64,000 bases of DNA from Chitinimonas sp. BJYL2 (GTDB lineage Bacteria > Pseudomonadota > Gammaproteobacteria > Burkholderiales > Chitinimonadaceae): the NCBI RefSeq assembly GCF_027257935.1, contig NZ_JANZKW010000001.1, forward strand, positions 620,001 to 684,000. Reading direction: 5' to 3'. How positions within the stretch are numbered: position 1 is the stretch's first letter; every line of letters starts with the position of its first letter. The notes under the pieces were generated by a model. That model was given only the letters and a program-made list of their open reading frames with translations. It was not told where the DNA came from and made no database searches. A program made the position numbers and the translations under genes. Below are positions 34,251 through 44,311 of this stretch, piece by piece.

Positions 34251-37013
34251 ATGTCCGCCAAAACCCTGCTGCTGATCGACGGTTCGTCTTATCTGTATAG
34301 AGCGTTTCACGCACTGCCGGACCTGCGTAGCCCGGCTGGCGCACCGACCGGCGCCTTGCGCGGCATGGTGGCCATGCTCAAGAAGCTCGTGAAGGAACTC
34401 CCGGCCGATTATATCGGTTGCGTCTTCGACGCCAAGGGCAAGACGTTCCGCGACGACTGGTATCCCGAGTACAAAGCCCAGCGCGCCCCCATGCCCGACG
34501 ACCTGCGCGCGCAGATCGAACCCATCCATCTGGCCGTGAAGGCACTGGGTCTGCCCATCCTGATGGTCGATGGCGTGGAAGCCGATGACGTGATCGGCAC
34601 CTTGGCTGCCCAAGCCGGGGCAGCCGGCATGCAGGTGGTGATTTCCACCGGCGACAAGGACATGGCCCAACTGGTCAACCCGCAGGTACGCCTGGTCAAT
34701 ACGATGACTGACGAAACGCTGGACGAAGCCGGCGTGCTGGCCAAGTTCGGCGTGCCGCCCGAGCGTATCGTGGATTATCTGACCTTGATCGGCGACACCG
34801 TCGACAACGTACCCGGCGTGCCCAAATGCGGCCCCAAGACCGCGGTGAAATGGCTGAATGAATACGGCAGCCTCGACGCCATTGTGGCCCGCGCCGACGA
34901 GATCGGCGGCGTAGTCGGCCAGAACCTACGCGATACGCTGGGCTGGCTGCCCATGGGCCGCAAGCTCGTCACCATCAAATGCGATGTAGATCTGGCCGCC
35001 GACATGCCGGCCGGCTTTGACAGCCTGCGCCCGCGCGATGCCGACCAGAGCGCGCTGCTGAATCTGTACGAGACCTATGGCTTCAAGAGCTGGCTGAGCG
35101 AGATGAAGGGCGAGGCCGCCGTCGGCGACAAATACGCTGCCGAGGGCAACACCGCCGCACTGCGCAGCTTTGCACCTGCTGAAGTGGGTGAAGTGCGCGA
35201 ACTGGATCGCAGCAACTACACCACGATACTGACTGAGGCGCAGCTCGATGATTGGCTGGCCAAGCTGGATGCAGCCGAACTGGTGGCCGTGGATACCGAA
35301 ACCGACAGCCTCGAACCCATGCTGGCGCGCATCGTCGGCATCAGCTTTGCGGTCGCCGAAGGTAAAGCCGCCTACCTGCCGCTGACCCACCACTACGCCG
35401 ACGCCCCCGCGCAACTGCCGCTGGAAGCCACGTTGGCCAAGCTCAAGCCCTGGCTCGAAAACGCCACGCGCCGCAAGGTCGGCCAGAACCTCAAATACGA
35501 TCAGCATGTATTCGCCAACCACGGCATCGCCCTGCGTGGCATCGCCGAGGACACGCTGCTGCAGTCCTATGTGCTCGACAGCACCGAGCGCCACAATATG
35601 GATGACCTCGCCGCCAAGCATCTAGGCATCAAGACCATGCTGTACGAGGAAATCTGCGGCAAGGGCGCCAAGCAGATCGGCTTTGCCGAAGTGGCCATCG
35701 ATGTCGCCGCCGCTTACTCGGCCGAAGATGCCGATGTAACGCTGCGCCTGCACCAGACCTTTGCCCCGCAACTGAAGGCCGAGCCCAAGCTCGATGACGT
35801 CTACCGCAACATCGAACTCCCCTCGCGCGAGGTGCTGTTCAAGATGGAGCGCCACGGCGTGCTGCTTGATAGCAACTTGCTACACAAGCAGAGCCACGAG
35901 CTGGGCCAGGCGATGATGCGGATCGAGCAAGAAGCCTACGAGCTGGCCGGCCAGCCCTTCAATCTGGGTTCGCCCAAGCAGATCGGCGAAATCCTCTTCG
36001 ACAAGCTGCAATTGCCGGTCAAGAAGAAAACCCCCAAGGGCGCACCGAGCACCGACGAAGACGTGCTGACCGAACTCGCGCAGGATTTCCCGCTGCCCGC
36101 CAAGCTGCTCGAACACCGCAGCATGGCCAAGCTCAAGTCCACCTATACCGACAAGCTGCCGCTGATGGTGAACCCGCGCACCGGCCGCGTGCACACCAAC
36201 TACGCGCAGGCCGTGGCGGTAACGGGCCGGCTCGCCAGCAATGACCCCAATCTGCAGAACATCCCCGTACGCACGGCGGAAGGCCGACGCATCCGCGAGG
36301 CTTTCATCGCGCCAGCCGGCCATGTGATTGTCAGCGCCGACTATTCGCAGATCGAGCTGCGCATCATGGCGCACCTCAGTGGCGATGCCGGCATGCTCAA
36401 GGCCTTCGAGGCCGGCATCGACATTCACCGCGCCACCGCTGCCGAGGTATTCGGCACCACGCCCGATGCGGTGACCAGCGAGCAGCGTCGTTACTCCAAG
36501 GCCATCAACTTCGGCCTGATCTACGGCATGAGCGCCTTCGGGCTGGCGGCCCAGCTGGGTATCGAGCGCAGCGCGGCGCAGCAGTTTGTCGATCGCTACT
36601 TCGCCCGCTACCCCGGCGTGGCCGAATACATGCAGCGCACGCGCGAGCAGGCGCGCTCGCAAGGCTTTGTAGAGACGTGGTTCGGCCGCAAGCTCTGGCT
36701 GCCCGAAATCAAATCCAGCAACCAGGGCCGCCGCGCCGGGGCCGAGCGCGCCGCCATCAATGCACCCATGCAAGGCACCGCGGCCGATCTGGTGAAGCTG
36801 GCCATGGTGGCCGTGCAGGACTGGATCGAGGCCGAGAAGCTGGCCAGCCGGCTGATCATGCAGGTGCACGATGAACTGGTACTTGAGGTGCCCGAGGCCG
36901 AAGTCGATCTGGTCAAACAGCGGCTGCCCGAGCTGATGGCCGGCGTCGCCGCGCTGCGCGTGCCGTTAACGGCCGAAGTGGGCATCGGCCCGAACTGGGA
37001 AGCCGCCCACTAG
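34251..37013 (+). CDS. polA: DNA polymerase I
   Basis: A 920-residue family A polymerase for Okazaki-fragment processing and repair. Residues about 1-300 are the 5'-3' exonuclease (LLIDGSSYLYRAFHALPDL, DGVEADDVIGTLA, STGDKDMAQLV). The 3'-5' exonuclease core is intact, with AVDTETDSLE near 345. The polymerase has motif A VSADYSQIELRIMAHLSGD, motif B RRYSKAINFGLIYGMS, and motif C MQVHDELVLEVPE. Start is ATG 34251; an in-frame extension to 34143 is not a family feature. Confidence 0.98.
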   Translation: MSAKTLLLIDGSSYLYRAFHALPDLRSPAGAPTGALRGMVAMLKKLVKELPADYIGCVFDAKGKTFRDDWYPEYKAQRAPMPDDLRAQIEPIHLAVKALGLPILMVDGVEADDVIGTLAAQAGAAGMQVVISTGDKDMAQLVNPQVRLVNTMTDETLDEAGVLAKFGVPPERIVDYLTLIGDTVDNVPGVPKCGPKTAVKWLNEYGSLDAIVARADEIGGVVGQNLRDTLGWLPMGRKLVTIKCDVDLAADMPAGFDSLRPRDADQSALLNLYETYGFKSWLSEMKGEAAVGDKYAAEGNTAALRSFAPAEVGEVRELDRSNYTTILTEAQLDDWLAKLDAAELVAVDTETDSLEPMLARIVGISFAVAEGKAAYLPLTHHYADAPAQLPLEATLAKLKPWLENATRRKVGQNLKYDQHVFANHGIALRGIAEDTLLQSYVLDSTERHNMDDLAAKHLGIKTMLYEEICGKGAKQIGFAEVAIDVAAAYSAEDADVTLRLHQTFAPQLKAEPKLDDVYRNIELPSREVLFKMERHGVLLDSNLLHKQSHELGQAMMRIEQEAYELAGQPFNLGSPKQIGEILFDKLQLPVKKKTPKGAPSTDEDVLTELAQDFPLPAKLLEHRSMAKLKSTYTDKLPLMVNPRTGRVHTNYAQAVAVTGRLASNDPNLQNIPVRTAEGRRIREAFIAPAGHVIVSADYSQIELRIMAHLSGDAGMLKAFEAGIDIHRATAAEVFGTTPDAVTSEQRRYSKAINFGLIYGMSAFGLAAQLGIERSAAQQFVDRYFARYPGVAEYMQRTREQARSQGFVETWFGRKLWLPEIKSSNQGRRAGAERAAINAPMQGTAADLVKLAMVAVQDWIEAEKLASRLIMQVHDELVLEVPEAEVDLVKQRLPELMAGVAALRVPLTAEVGIGPNWEAAH

Positions 37014-37127
37014 CGACACGACCGCCCCGCACGGGTGCACCTTGAATGGCAGGCCACAGCCGATCTCCTATAGTGATCCTGAGGCCGTCTGCCCGTTCAA
37101 ATCAAACTCGTGCCCCAGGGGGTTGTC

Positions 37128-39164
37128 ATGTTTCAGTCTTTCCGTAACGCGCGGATTTCCGTGCAGGTGCTGATCGTCTGCGGTCTGGTCTGCACCATCG
37201 TGTTCTCGGCCATTACCGCCTATGTCGCCACCCAGACCCGTGCGGTGGCGGTGGCCGAGGCCAAGCAGAACCTGCGCAATACCCTGAACGTGCTCAACGG
37301 CCTGCTGGATGTGGCCTACCACGCTGCCAAACGTCGCGGCGAGCGTGAAATCGCCATCTTCCACGATTACATCGGCGGGGACCTCAAGCCCACGGGCGAG
37401 ACCACTCTGGCCGGCGAGATCAGCGTGCCCGTGCTGGCTACGGCCAACGGCACCATGACCGGCAATCTGGATATTCTCGACGCGTTCAAGAAAGCCAGCG
37501 ACGGCCTTGAGGGCGCCGTGGTGCAGCGCGTGGATGGCAAGTTCGTGCGCACCGCCACCATGCTCAAGAAAGAGGGCAAGTCCATGGTGGGCTCGGTGAT
37601 CAAGGATGATGATCCAGTCGCGGCCGCCATCCTCGCCGGCAAGCCTTACCTCGATATCATCCTGCGCAACGGCAAATACAGTGTGAGCCGCGCCGAACCG
37701 TTCAAGGACGCAAACGGCCAGTTGCTCGGCTACTACTCGGTGCGCGTACCCCTGGGTGGCGATATCGAGGCGATCAACCAGATCCTCGCCAAGGTCACCA
37801 TTGGCGCCACCGGGGCGGTTTTCGCCATAGCCCCTACGGGCGACGACAACCTGGGTCAGCTCATGGTGGCCCGCGAGCACGTGGGCAAGAGTGTGCGCGA
37901 AGCCGGCGATGCCTCCCTGCTGGACGTGACGCGCGAGTTGCTGGCCAACAAGCAGGGGGATTTCCACTATCAGGTGGAGCGCGACGGCAAGACCGCCGAG
38001 AAATTCATGGTCTACGACTACAACCCGAACTGGAAGTGGCACATCGCCGCCGGTAGCTACACCGACGAATTCATTACCGGTGCGCTGGACCTGCAGCGCA
38101 AACTCATCGTGCTCAGCATCCTCTCGGCGCTGGCCACCGTTGCCCTGCTCTACGTCACCATCCTGCGCCAGCTCAAACCGCTGAAGGATGTACAGAATGG
38201 TCTGGCGGCCATTGGGCAGGGACGTTTTTCCACCCGCCTGCGCGAGGGTGGCCCCCGCTCCCATAACGAAATGGATGGGCTGGCCCATGAAATCAACGGC
38301 ATGGCCGGCCGGCTCGGCGAGCTGGTGCAGGGCGTGACCGACGCCTCCACCCGGGTCAAGGAATCGGCCGGGACCTTGCGTACCCAGACCAGCGAAATCG
38401 CCGATGCCAGCCTGCAGCAAAGCCGCGCGGCCTCGGAGATGGCAGCAGCCGTCGAAGAGCTCTCGCAAAGCATTGCCGAAGTGGCCAGCCACACCCAGTC
38501 GGCCCGCGAACTGACCCGCACCGTGGAGCAGGGTGCCCACGATGGCTTGCAGCGGATTGACCACAGCGTGACCGAAATCCAGCGCATTTCTTCCGCCGTG
38601 GACGAGAGCGCCCAGGCTATCGTGGCGCTGGGCGAGCGATCCAAGGAAATCACCGGCATTGTCGGCACCATCCGCGACATTGCCGAGCAGACCAATCTGC
38701 TGGCCCTCAATGCCGCCATCGAAGCCGCCCGCGCGGGTGAACATGGCCGCGGCTTTGCGGTGGTGGCGGACGAAGTGCGCAAGCTGGCCGAACGCACCAG
38801 TTCGTCCACGCAGGAGATCACCCAGATGGTCTCGAATATCCAGTCCGAAACCCTCACCGCGGCCGAGCGCATGCAGGTGGTCAACGGCATGACGCTGGCC
38901 GGCGTGGATAGCGTACGTGCCGCGGGCTCCTCGCTGCGGGAGATTGCCGGCCGCGCCAGCGAGGTAAGCCGCATCGTCACCGATATTGCCGACGCCGCCG
39001 GCGAACAGAGCACCGCCAGTCAGGTGGTGGCGCAAAGCGTCGAGCGCATTGCCAATATGGCGCAGCAAAATGCCGATGCCTGCAGCCACGAAGACGAAAC
39101 CGCCAATCAACTTGCCCAAGTGGCCACCGGCCTGCAAAGCCGGCTCAGCAGTCTAAACGCCTGA
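37128..39164 (+). CDS. Methyl-accepting chemotaxis protein with Cache sensor
   Basis: A 678-residue transmembrane chemoreceptor. Membrane helix 1 is at about 9-32, followed by a large periplasmic Cache-type sensor (about 35-320: [36 protein letters not shown]), helix 2 (about 330-350), a HAMP domain and the cytoplasmic signalling domain. The hairpin tip is [48 protein letters not shown] (quoted here by its ends: [12 protein letters not shown] at about 515, EVRKLAERT at about 553). There is no C-terminal CheR-docking pentapeptide. ATG 37128 follows AGGGGG. The ligand is not known; no che genes are adjacent. Confidence 0.92.
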   Translation: MFQSFRNARISVQVLIVCGLVCTIVFSAITAYVATQTRAVAVAEAKQNLRNTLNVLNGLLDVAYHAAKRRGEREIAIFHDYIGGDLKPTGETTLAGEISVPVLATANGTMTGNLDILDAFKKASDGLEGAVVQRVDGKFVRTATMLKKEGKSMVGSVIKDDDPVAAAILAGKPYLDIILRNGKYSVSRAEPFKDANGQLLGYYSVRVPLGGDIEAINQILAKVTIGATGAVFAIAPTGDDNLGQLMVAREHVGKSVREAGDASLLDVTRELLANKQGDFHYQVERDGKTAEKFMVYDYNPNWKWHIAAGSYTDEFITGALDLQRKLIVLSILSALATVALLYVTILRQLKPLKDVQNGLAAIGQGRFSTRLREGGPRSHNEMDGLAHEINGMAGRLGELVQGVTDASTRVKESAGTLRTQTSEIADASLQQSRAASEMAAAVEELSQSIAEVASHTQSARELTRTVEQGAHDGLQRIDHSVTEIQRISSAVDESAQAIVALGERSKEITGIVGTIRDIAEQTNLLALNAAIEAARAGEHGRGFAVVADEVRKLAERTSSSTQEITQMVSNIQSETLTAAERMQVVNGMTLAGVDSVRAAGSSLREIAGRASEVSRIVTDIADAAGEQSTASQVVAQSVERIANMAQQNADACSHEDETANQLAQVATGLQSRLSSLNA

Positions 39165-39200
39165 TTCACTCCCCCTGCCGGTCATCGGTGCGCGCGCTTC

Positions 39201-40640
39201 GTGAATGCTCACAAGGTGCGCGCCGATGGCCGGTCTGTTCCCGCCTTGTTTTTACGCCCGATTGCGTCGAATCTGAGTAAAAAGCGCCGCACAACAAAGC
39301 GCAAAACCTCGGGCAATCATAAGTTGGACACGGCTGGTATCGACCCTCTGACCGGTTTTCTGGACCGGCAAGGCTGTCTGCGCGATGCAGAGCGGCTGGT
39401 TGCGCGTTCCCGGCGCGAGGAACGGCCTTTGTCTGCTGTCTGGGTCAACCTCGATCGCTTTCGCCAGATCAATGGTTCCTTGGGATTGGGCGGTGGAGAC
39501 GCCGTGATCGCCAAGATGGCCGAACGGCTGCACGGCCGATTTGCCCACCGGGTCCACTTGGCACGCATGGGCAGTGACGAATTCGTGATGCTGGCGCCCG
39601 ATCTGAGTCTCGACGAAGCCCAGCTGATGGGCAATGAAGCGCAGCAACTGATCGGCATGCCGATGGAAGTCGGCTCGATCTATCTGCACCCCTCGTGCTC
39701 GGGCGGTGTGGCGCATCTGGAGTACGCCGAAGAAGCCGAGCACCTGCTGCAACGCGCCGAGCATGCCATGCACGAGGCCAAGCGGCAGGGCGGTGCGCGC
39801 ATCGTGATGTCGGGTGAGGAAGCCACACCGGGCAGGTTGGGTATCAAGCTCGCGCGTGAAGAGCTGGACGTGGAGCACAAGCTGCACGCTGCGCTGGAGG
39901 TGGGCGGCCTGTATCTGCATTACCAGCCCATCGTGCGTTTTGATGGCAAGGTAGAAGCCGTGGAAGCCCTGATGCGCTGCGAACTGGATGGTGAGATGGT
40001 GCCGCCGGTCAAGTTCATCCCCGTGGCCGAAAAAACCGGCCTGGTAATCCGCCTTGGCGAGTGGAGCCTGATGCAAGGCGCCATGCAGGCAAGGCGGCTC
40101 GCGGATCTGGGCACGCCGACCAAGGTGGCCATCAATGTCTCGCGCGCCCAGCTCACCGCACCCAAGTTTTCCCAGGCACTTTACGCAGCCCTGCTATGCA
40201 GCGATGTGGACCCGGCGCTGATCGAACTGGAAATCACCGAATCCCTGTTCATGGATGTCTCCGAACGGGTACAGGCCAATCTGCGCGCTGCAACGGCCAT
40301 GGGCGTGAGCCTGTCGATCGACGATTTCGGCACCGGTTATTCGTGTCTGGCCACGCTCAAGGATATTCCGGCCGGCAAGCTCAAGCTCGACCGTGCCTTT
40401 GTGGTGCCGCTGCCGGATGACGCGCGCGTCTATGCCGTGGTCAAGGCCATCAGCCAGCTCGGGCGCGAGCTGGGCATGACCGTGGTGGCAGAAGGCGTCG
40501 AGAGCATGACGCAGTCCGATGCGCTGCAGGCGGCGGGGGTGGATGCCATCCAGGGCTATATGCACGCCCGCCCCATGAGTGGCGATGCCGTGGCGGCGTG
40601 GCTGGCCCGCCAGCATGAACTGACAGTGAGGCCAATGTGA
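39201..40640 (+). CDS. GGDEF/EAL protein with degenerate GGDEF, probable c-di-GMP phosphodiesterase
   Basis: A 479-residue cytoplasmic protein. The GGDEF domain (about 45-205) has the motif changed to MGSDEF, so cyclase activity is doubtful. The EAL domain (about 225-470) keeps the catalytic residues: EALMR, INVSRAQL, LELEITES, IDDFGTGYSCL, KLDRAFV, AEGVES and QGYMHARP. It should hydrolyse cyclic di-GMP, perhaps with GTP binding by the GGDEF half as a switch. The exact start is unsure: GTG 39201 gives a basic N-terminal tail; later starts are possible. It overlaps the HDOD gene by 4 bp. Confidence 0.9.
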   Translation: MNAHKVRADGRSVPALFLRPIASNLSKKRRTTKRKTSGNHKLDTAGIDPLTGFLDRQGCLRDAERLVARSRREERPLSAVWVNLDRFRQINGSLGLGGGDAVIAKMAERLHGRFAHRVHLARMGSDEFVMLAPDLSLDEAQLMGNEAQQLIGMPMEVGSIYLHPSCSGGVAHLEYAEEAEHLLQRAEHAMHEAKRQGGARIVMSGEEATPGRLGIKLAREELDVEHKLHAALEVGGLYLHYQPIVRFDGKVEAVEALMRCELDGEMVPPVKFIPVAEKTGLVIRLGEWSLMQGAMQARRLADLGTPTKVAINVSRAQLTAPKFSQALYAALLCSDVDPALIELEITESLFMDVSERVQANLRAATAMGVSLSIDDFGTGYSCLATLKDIPAGKLKLDRAFVVPLPDDARVYAVVKAISQLGRELGMTVVAEGVESMTQSDALQAAGVDAIQGYMHARPMSGDAVAAWLARQHELTVRPM

Positions 40641-41509
40641 CCGATAACGAGACAGGGCTGGAAGCCCTGTATGCCCGGACCGTACTGGACATCGGTATCC
40701 CCCCGCGCCCCATCGTGCTGGATGTGCTGGCACGCGAGCTGCGCAGTGGCGAGCCGAACTTCAATCGTATCGCCAATACGGTGGCCGAGGATGTGAGCCT
40801 ATCGGCCGGGCTGATCAAGACAGCCAACTCACCTTTCTTCGGCTTCCGGGTGCGCGCACGCAGCGTGGCTCACGCACTGACGATGCTGGGCATCGATACT
40901 GCCAGCAAGGCGATTGCTGCCGTGGCGCTGCGCAATGCCTTCCCGCCCAGCCCGACCATGGAACGCTTCTGGGATGCCTCTGCGCGGATTGCCGAGTATT
41001 CGGGCTGTCTGGTGGATTTGCTGGGCGTACGCGAAGGGGTGCATATGGATGATGCGTATACCTTCGGCCTGTTCCGCGATTGCGGCATGCCGGTGCTGAT
41101 GCGCAAGTTTCCTGCCTACAAGCACACGCTGGAGCGCGCCAATGCCGATGCGGAGCGCCGCTTTACCAACGCCGAAGAGGATGATTTTCCGACCAACCAC
41201 GCCATCGTCGGCTGCCTGCTGGCGCAAAGCTGGTCGCTCCCCGAGGAAATCTGCCAGGCCATCCGCCATCATCATGACTTCCTGCTGCTGCAGACCGGTG
41301 CAGCCTCCCTGCCACCAGCCAGCCCGCGCCTGATTGCGGTGGCGCAGATCGCCGAATACATCCACCAGCAGCACAGCGGCATGTATCACACGCAGGAATG
41401 GCGCAAGCTGGGACCGAGCTGTCTGAACTTGCTGTCCCTCAGCGAAGAGCGCTTGCCCGCACTGGTTGAACAGGTGCTGCTCGCGAGCCAGGCGCGCGAC
41501 GACACCTAG
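40637..41509 (+). CDS. HDOD-domain signalling protein
   Basis: A 290-residue protein consisting of an HDOD domain (about residues 15-215), a non-catalytic HD-like output module of bacterial signalling: IPPRPIVLDVLARELRSGEP, SAGLIKTANSPFFGF and the helix around NHAIVGCLLAQSWSLPEEIC, then AIRHHHDF. Its GTG start overlaps the EAL gene stop (GTGA), so the two are made together. Partner and output are unknown; coupling to cyclic di-GMP turnover is an inference from the operon. Confidence 0.9.
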   Translation: MTDNETGLEALYARTVLDIGIPPRPIVLDVLARELRSGEPNFNRIANTVAEDVSLSAGLIKTANSPFFGFRVRARSVAHALTMLGIDTASKAIAAVALRNAFPPSPTMERFWDASARIAEYSGCLVDLLGVREGVHMDDAYTFGLFRDCGMPVLMRKFPAYKHTLERANADAERRFTNAEEDDFPTNHAIVGCLLAQSWSLPEEICQAIRHHHDFLLLQTGAASLPPASPRLIAVAQIAEYIHQQHSGMYHTQEWRKLGPSCLNLLSLSEERLPALVEQVLLASQARDDT

Positions 41510-41559
41510 CGCATCGCCGCATCAACGACCTGCCCCCGGATGCCGGTTACAATACGGGC

Positions 41560-43308
41560 ATGTCTTTAGCGCCCCAACCCACCAGTCGCGAACTCTATCT
41601 GCGCATACTCCGCCATACCCTGCATTACAAATGGGTATTGGCCGCCTCGTTTCTGGGCCTGATTGTCATGGCAGCCACTGAAGCCGGCCTCAACATGCTG
41701 CTCAAGCCGCTGATCGATAACAATCTGGTTCCCAATGGCGGTCGCGAGCAGGCGATCTGGGTGATCCCTGCCATACTCGTCGGTTTGGCCGTGGCGCGTT
41801 TTCTGGCCAGTGTGGTCAACGCCTATGCGGTGTCCTGGCTCGCCAACCGCATGCAGTTCGATCTGCGTCAGCAAATGTTTGCGCGCCTCTTGACCCTGCC
41901 CAATGGCGATTTCGAGAAAGAGTCCGGCGGCGTGCTGATGAGCCGGATCAGTTACGACGTCACCGGCATTACCCGCGCCAGCACCCATGTGCTGACTGTG
42001 TCCATCCGCGACACCTTGCTGGTGATTGCGCTCCTGAGCTGGATGCTGTGGCTGGACTGGCAGCTGACCCTGATCTGTTTTGCCGTATTGCCCGTGGTGG
42101 CCTTCAGCATCCAGAAGGTCGGCAAGCGCCTGCGGCGCCTGAGCCTGGGCGGGCAGGACGCCATGGCCGAGCTGGGGGGCGTGCTGGATGAAGCCATCGG
42201 CGGGCAGCGCGTGGTCAAGATTTACGGCGGCCAACCTTATGAACAGGCCCGCTTTGCCCGCGTAGCCAACCGCCTGCGCAGTGCGTACATCAAGATTGAC
42301 CTGACCACGGCCCTGAACTCCGGCTTTGTCGTGCTCATGGTGGCCACCACCCTGGCGGGCATCATCTACTTTGCCAGCCTGCGGGCGAGTGCCGGCCTGC
42401 TCACCGCCGGTGCTTTCATCTCGTTCATGACCGCCATGCTGCAGATCCAGACCCCGGTCAAGAACCTCACCAAGATGAACGAAGAACTGCAGCGCGGCCT
42501 GGCAGCTGCCCAGACCGTGTATGGCCTGATCGACCGTGCCGGCGAGGTGGACGAGGGCAAGCTCACCATGGATCGGCCTGCGGGCAGGCTGACCTTGGCC
42601 GGTGTGGCAGTACGTTATGGTGATAGCCCGACGCTGGCGCTGCGCGATATCGACCTCGATATTGCGCCGGGCGAGGTCGTTGCCCTGGTTGGCGGCTCCG
42701 GCAGCGGCAAGACCACCCTGGCCATGCTGCTGCCCCGCTTCATGGACCCCAGCGCAGGCAGCATTCAGCTAGACGGACACGATATCCGGGACTACACCCT
42801 GGCCAGCTTGCGCCGGCAAATCGCGCTGGTGAGCCAGGATGTGGTCCTGTTCAACGATACGGTGACCGCCAATATCGCCTATGGCGACCCGGCTCCGGAT
42901 CTCGCGCGCGTCCACGCCGCGGCGCAGGCTGCGCAAGCGCATGATTTCATTACAGCCATGGCATCCGGTTACGAGACCCCGATCGGCGAAAACGGCGCCC
43001 GCCTCTCGGGCGGACAGCGACAACGGCTCGCCATTGCCCGCGCCCTCTACAAAGATGCCCCGGTGCTGATTCTGGATGAGGCCACCTCGGCCCTAGATAC
43101 CGAATCGGAGCGGCTCGTCCAGTCTGCCCTGGAAACGCTGATGAAAGGCCGCACCACGCTCATCATCGCCCACCGTCTGAGCACGATCGAAAAGGCCAAC
43201 CGGATACTGGTGATGCGGCAAGGCGAGATTGTTGAATCCGGCACGCATGCTGCCCTGCTTGCCCAGCAGGGTGCCTATACCCGACTTTGGCAAACCCAGC
43301 ATGGCTGA
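41560..43308 (+). CDS. msbA: Lipid A export ABC transporter MsbA
   Basis: A 582-residue homodimeric ABC half-transporter that flips lipid A-core across the inner membrane. Residues about 1-320 hold six membrane helices (ABC_membrane type). The nucleotide-binding domain carries Walker A GGSGSGKTTL (about 377-386), signature LSGGQRQR, Walker B VLILDEATSALD and the H-loop IIAHRLST. Its position directly before heptosyltransferase and O-antigen ligase genes supports the lipid A assignment over a drug exporter. It overlaps the next gene by 8 bp. Confidence 0.94.
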   Translation: MSLAPQPTSRELYLRILRHTLHYKWVLAASFLGLIVMAATEAGLNMLLKPLIDNNLVPNGGREQAIWVIPAILVGLAVARFLASVVNAYAVSWLANRMQFDLRQQMFARLLTLPNGDFEKESGGVLMSRISYDVTGITRASTHVLTVSIRDTLLVIALLSWMLWLDWQLTLICFAVLPVVAFSIQKVGKRLRRLSLGGQDAMAELGGVLDEAIGGQRVVKIYGGQPYEQARFARVANRLRSAYIKIDLTTALNSGFVVLMVATTLAGIIYFASLRASAGLLTAGAFISFMTAMLQIQTPVKNLTKMNEELQRGLAAAQTVYGLIDRAGEVDEGKLTMDRPAGRLTLAGVAVRYGDSPTLALRDIDLDIAPGEVVALVGGSGSGKTTLAMLLPRFMDPSAGSIQLDGHDIRDYTLASLRRQIALVSQDVVLFNDTVTANIAYGDPAPDLARVHAAAQAAQAHDFITAMASGYETPIGENGARLSGGQRQRLAIARALYKDAPVLILDEATSALDTESERLVQSALETLMKGRTTLIIAHRLSTIEKANRILVMRQGEIVESGTHAALLAQQGAYTRLWQTQHG

Positions 43309-44305
43309 CACGCGGCGCGACGATGCGCCACGTCGCATCCTGATCATCAAGTTATCCGCCATGGGCGATCAGCTGTTTACCGCTGCCGCGGTCACTGACC
43401 TGAAGCGGCGCTGGCCCGATGCCGAGATTGACTGGCTGGTGGACGAGCGCTTTGCCGACATTCCGCGCATGCATCAGCACGTTGCCCGCGTACTGGCTAT
43501 CCCGCTCAAACGCTGGAGCCGATCGCTGGGCAGCCTGCAAAGCTGGCGCGCCCTGTTTGCCTGTATCGGCGCGCTGCGCGCACACCCTTACGACTTGGTG
43601 ATCGATGGCCAGGGCCTGTGGAAAAGCGCGCTTTGCTGTGCGCTGGCACGGGCAAGCCGGCGAGTCGGGTTCAGCGCCGATGCCTGTGGCGAAGCGCCCG
43701 CAGCGCGCTTCTACGATGCCCACTTCCACCCCGCAGCGACCTGCCATGCCGTCGCGCGGCAACGGGCCTTGGTGGCTTTCGCTGCCGATACCGACGCAGC
43801 GCGAGCCGTCGACTACGGCCTGCAAGCCAGGCGCTCCCCCCGGCCCTCACAACGCGTGGTGTTCCTGCACGGCGTCTCGCGTGATCACAAGCTGTGGGAT
43901 GAAGATCACTGGATCGCGCTGGGCCGACGCTTCCTTGAGGCCGGCTGGCAGATCGACATCGCTTGGGGTAGCGATGCGGAGCGGCAACGTGCCGAGCGCA
44001 TGGGCGCAGGCATGGGCGCAGGTGCGCAACTGCTGCCCCGATTGCCCCTGCAGGATTGGCCCGACTATCTCGCCGGCTGCGGCATGGTGGTGGGGCTCGA
44101 TACCGGGCTGACGCATCTGGCCGCCGCCTGCCGCACCCCGACTCTCGCGCTCTTCACCGCCACCGATCCGGCCTTTTTCCAGCCAGCCCCCGGCTATGGG
44201 GTGGCGCTCGGCGGCATCGACGTCTCGCCCACGGTGGAACAGGTGTGGCAAGCCGGAATGCCTTGGCGCACAGCGGCCTGCGCCCCGGATCAGAATGGGA
44301 ACTGA
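43301..44305 (+). CDS. Glycosyltransferase family 9, LPS heptosyltransferase I-like
   Basis: A 334-residue GT-B enzyme of family GT9 (ADP-heptose:LPS heptosyltransferases). N-terminal ILIIKLSAMGDQLFTAAAVTDLKRRWP (ends quoted: ILIIKLSAMGD) and IDWLVDERFADIP are typical of WaaC. The nucleotide-sugar side has VVFLHGVSRDHKLW and GLDTGLTHLAAACRTPTLALF. It would add the first heptose to Kdo on the cytoplasmic face. I start it at ATG 43301, which overlaps msbA by 8 bp, and it is followed 6 bp later by the ligase gene. Confidence 0.88.
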   Translation: MADTRRDDAPRRILIIKLSAMGDQLFTAAAVTDLKRRWPDAEIDWLVDERFADIPRMHQHVARVLAIPLKRWSRSLGSLQSWRALFACIGALRAHPYDLVIDGQGLWKSALCCALARASRRVGFSADACGEAPAARFYDAHFHPAATCHAVARQRALVAFAADTDAARAVDYGLQARRSPRPSQRVVFLHGVSRDHKLWDEDHWIALGRRFLEAGWQIDIAWGSDAERQRAERMGAGMGAGAQLLPRLPLQDWPDYLAGCGMVVGLDTGLTHLAAACRTPTLALFTATDPAFFQPAPGYGVALGGIDVSPTVEQVWQAGMPWRTAACAPDQNGN

Positions 44306-44311
44306 CCTACC

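Noticed and set aside
37068-39137. A 689-codon open frame on the minus strand opposite the chemoreceptor
   Set aside because: Its product is rich in His, Gly, Leu and Val in the pattern of an antisense shadow of GC-rich coding DNA, with no recognisable domain. The plus-strand chemoreceptor has full domain structure.
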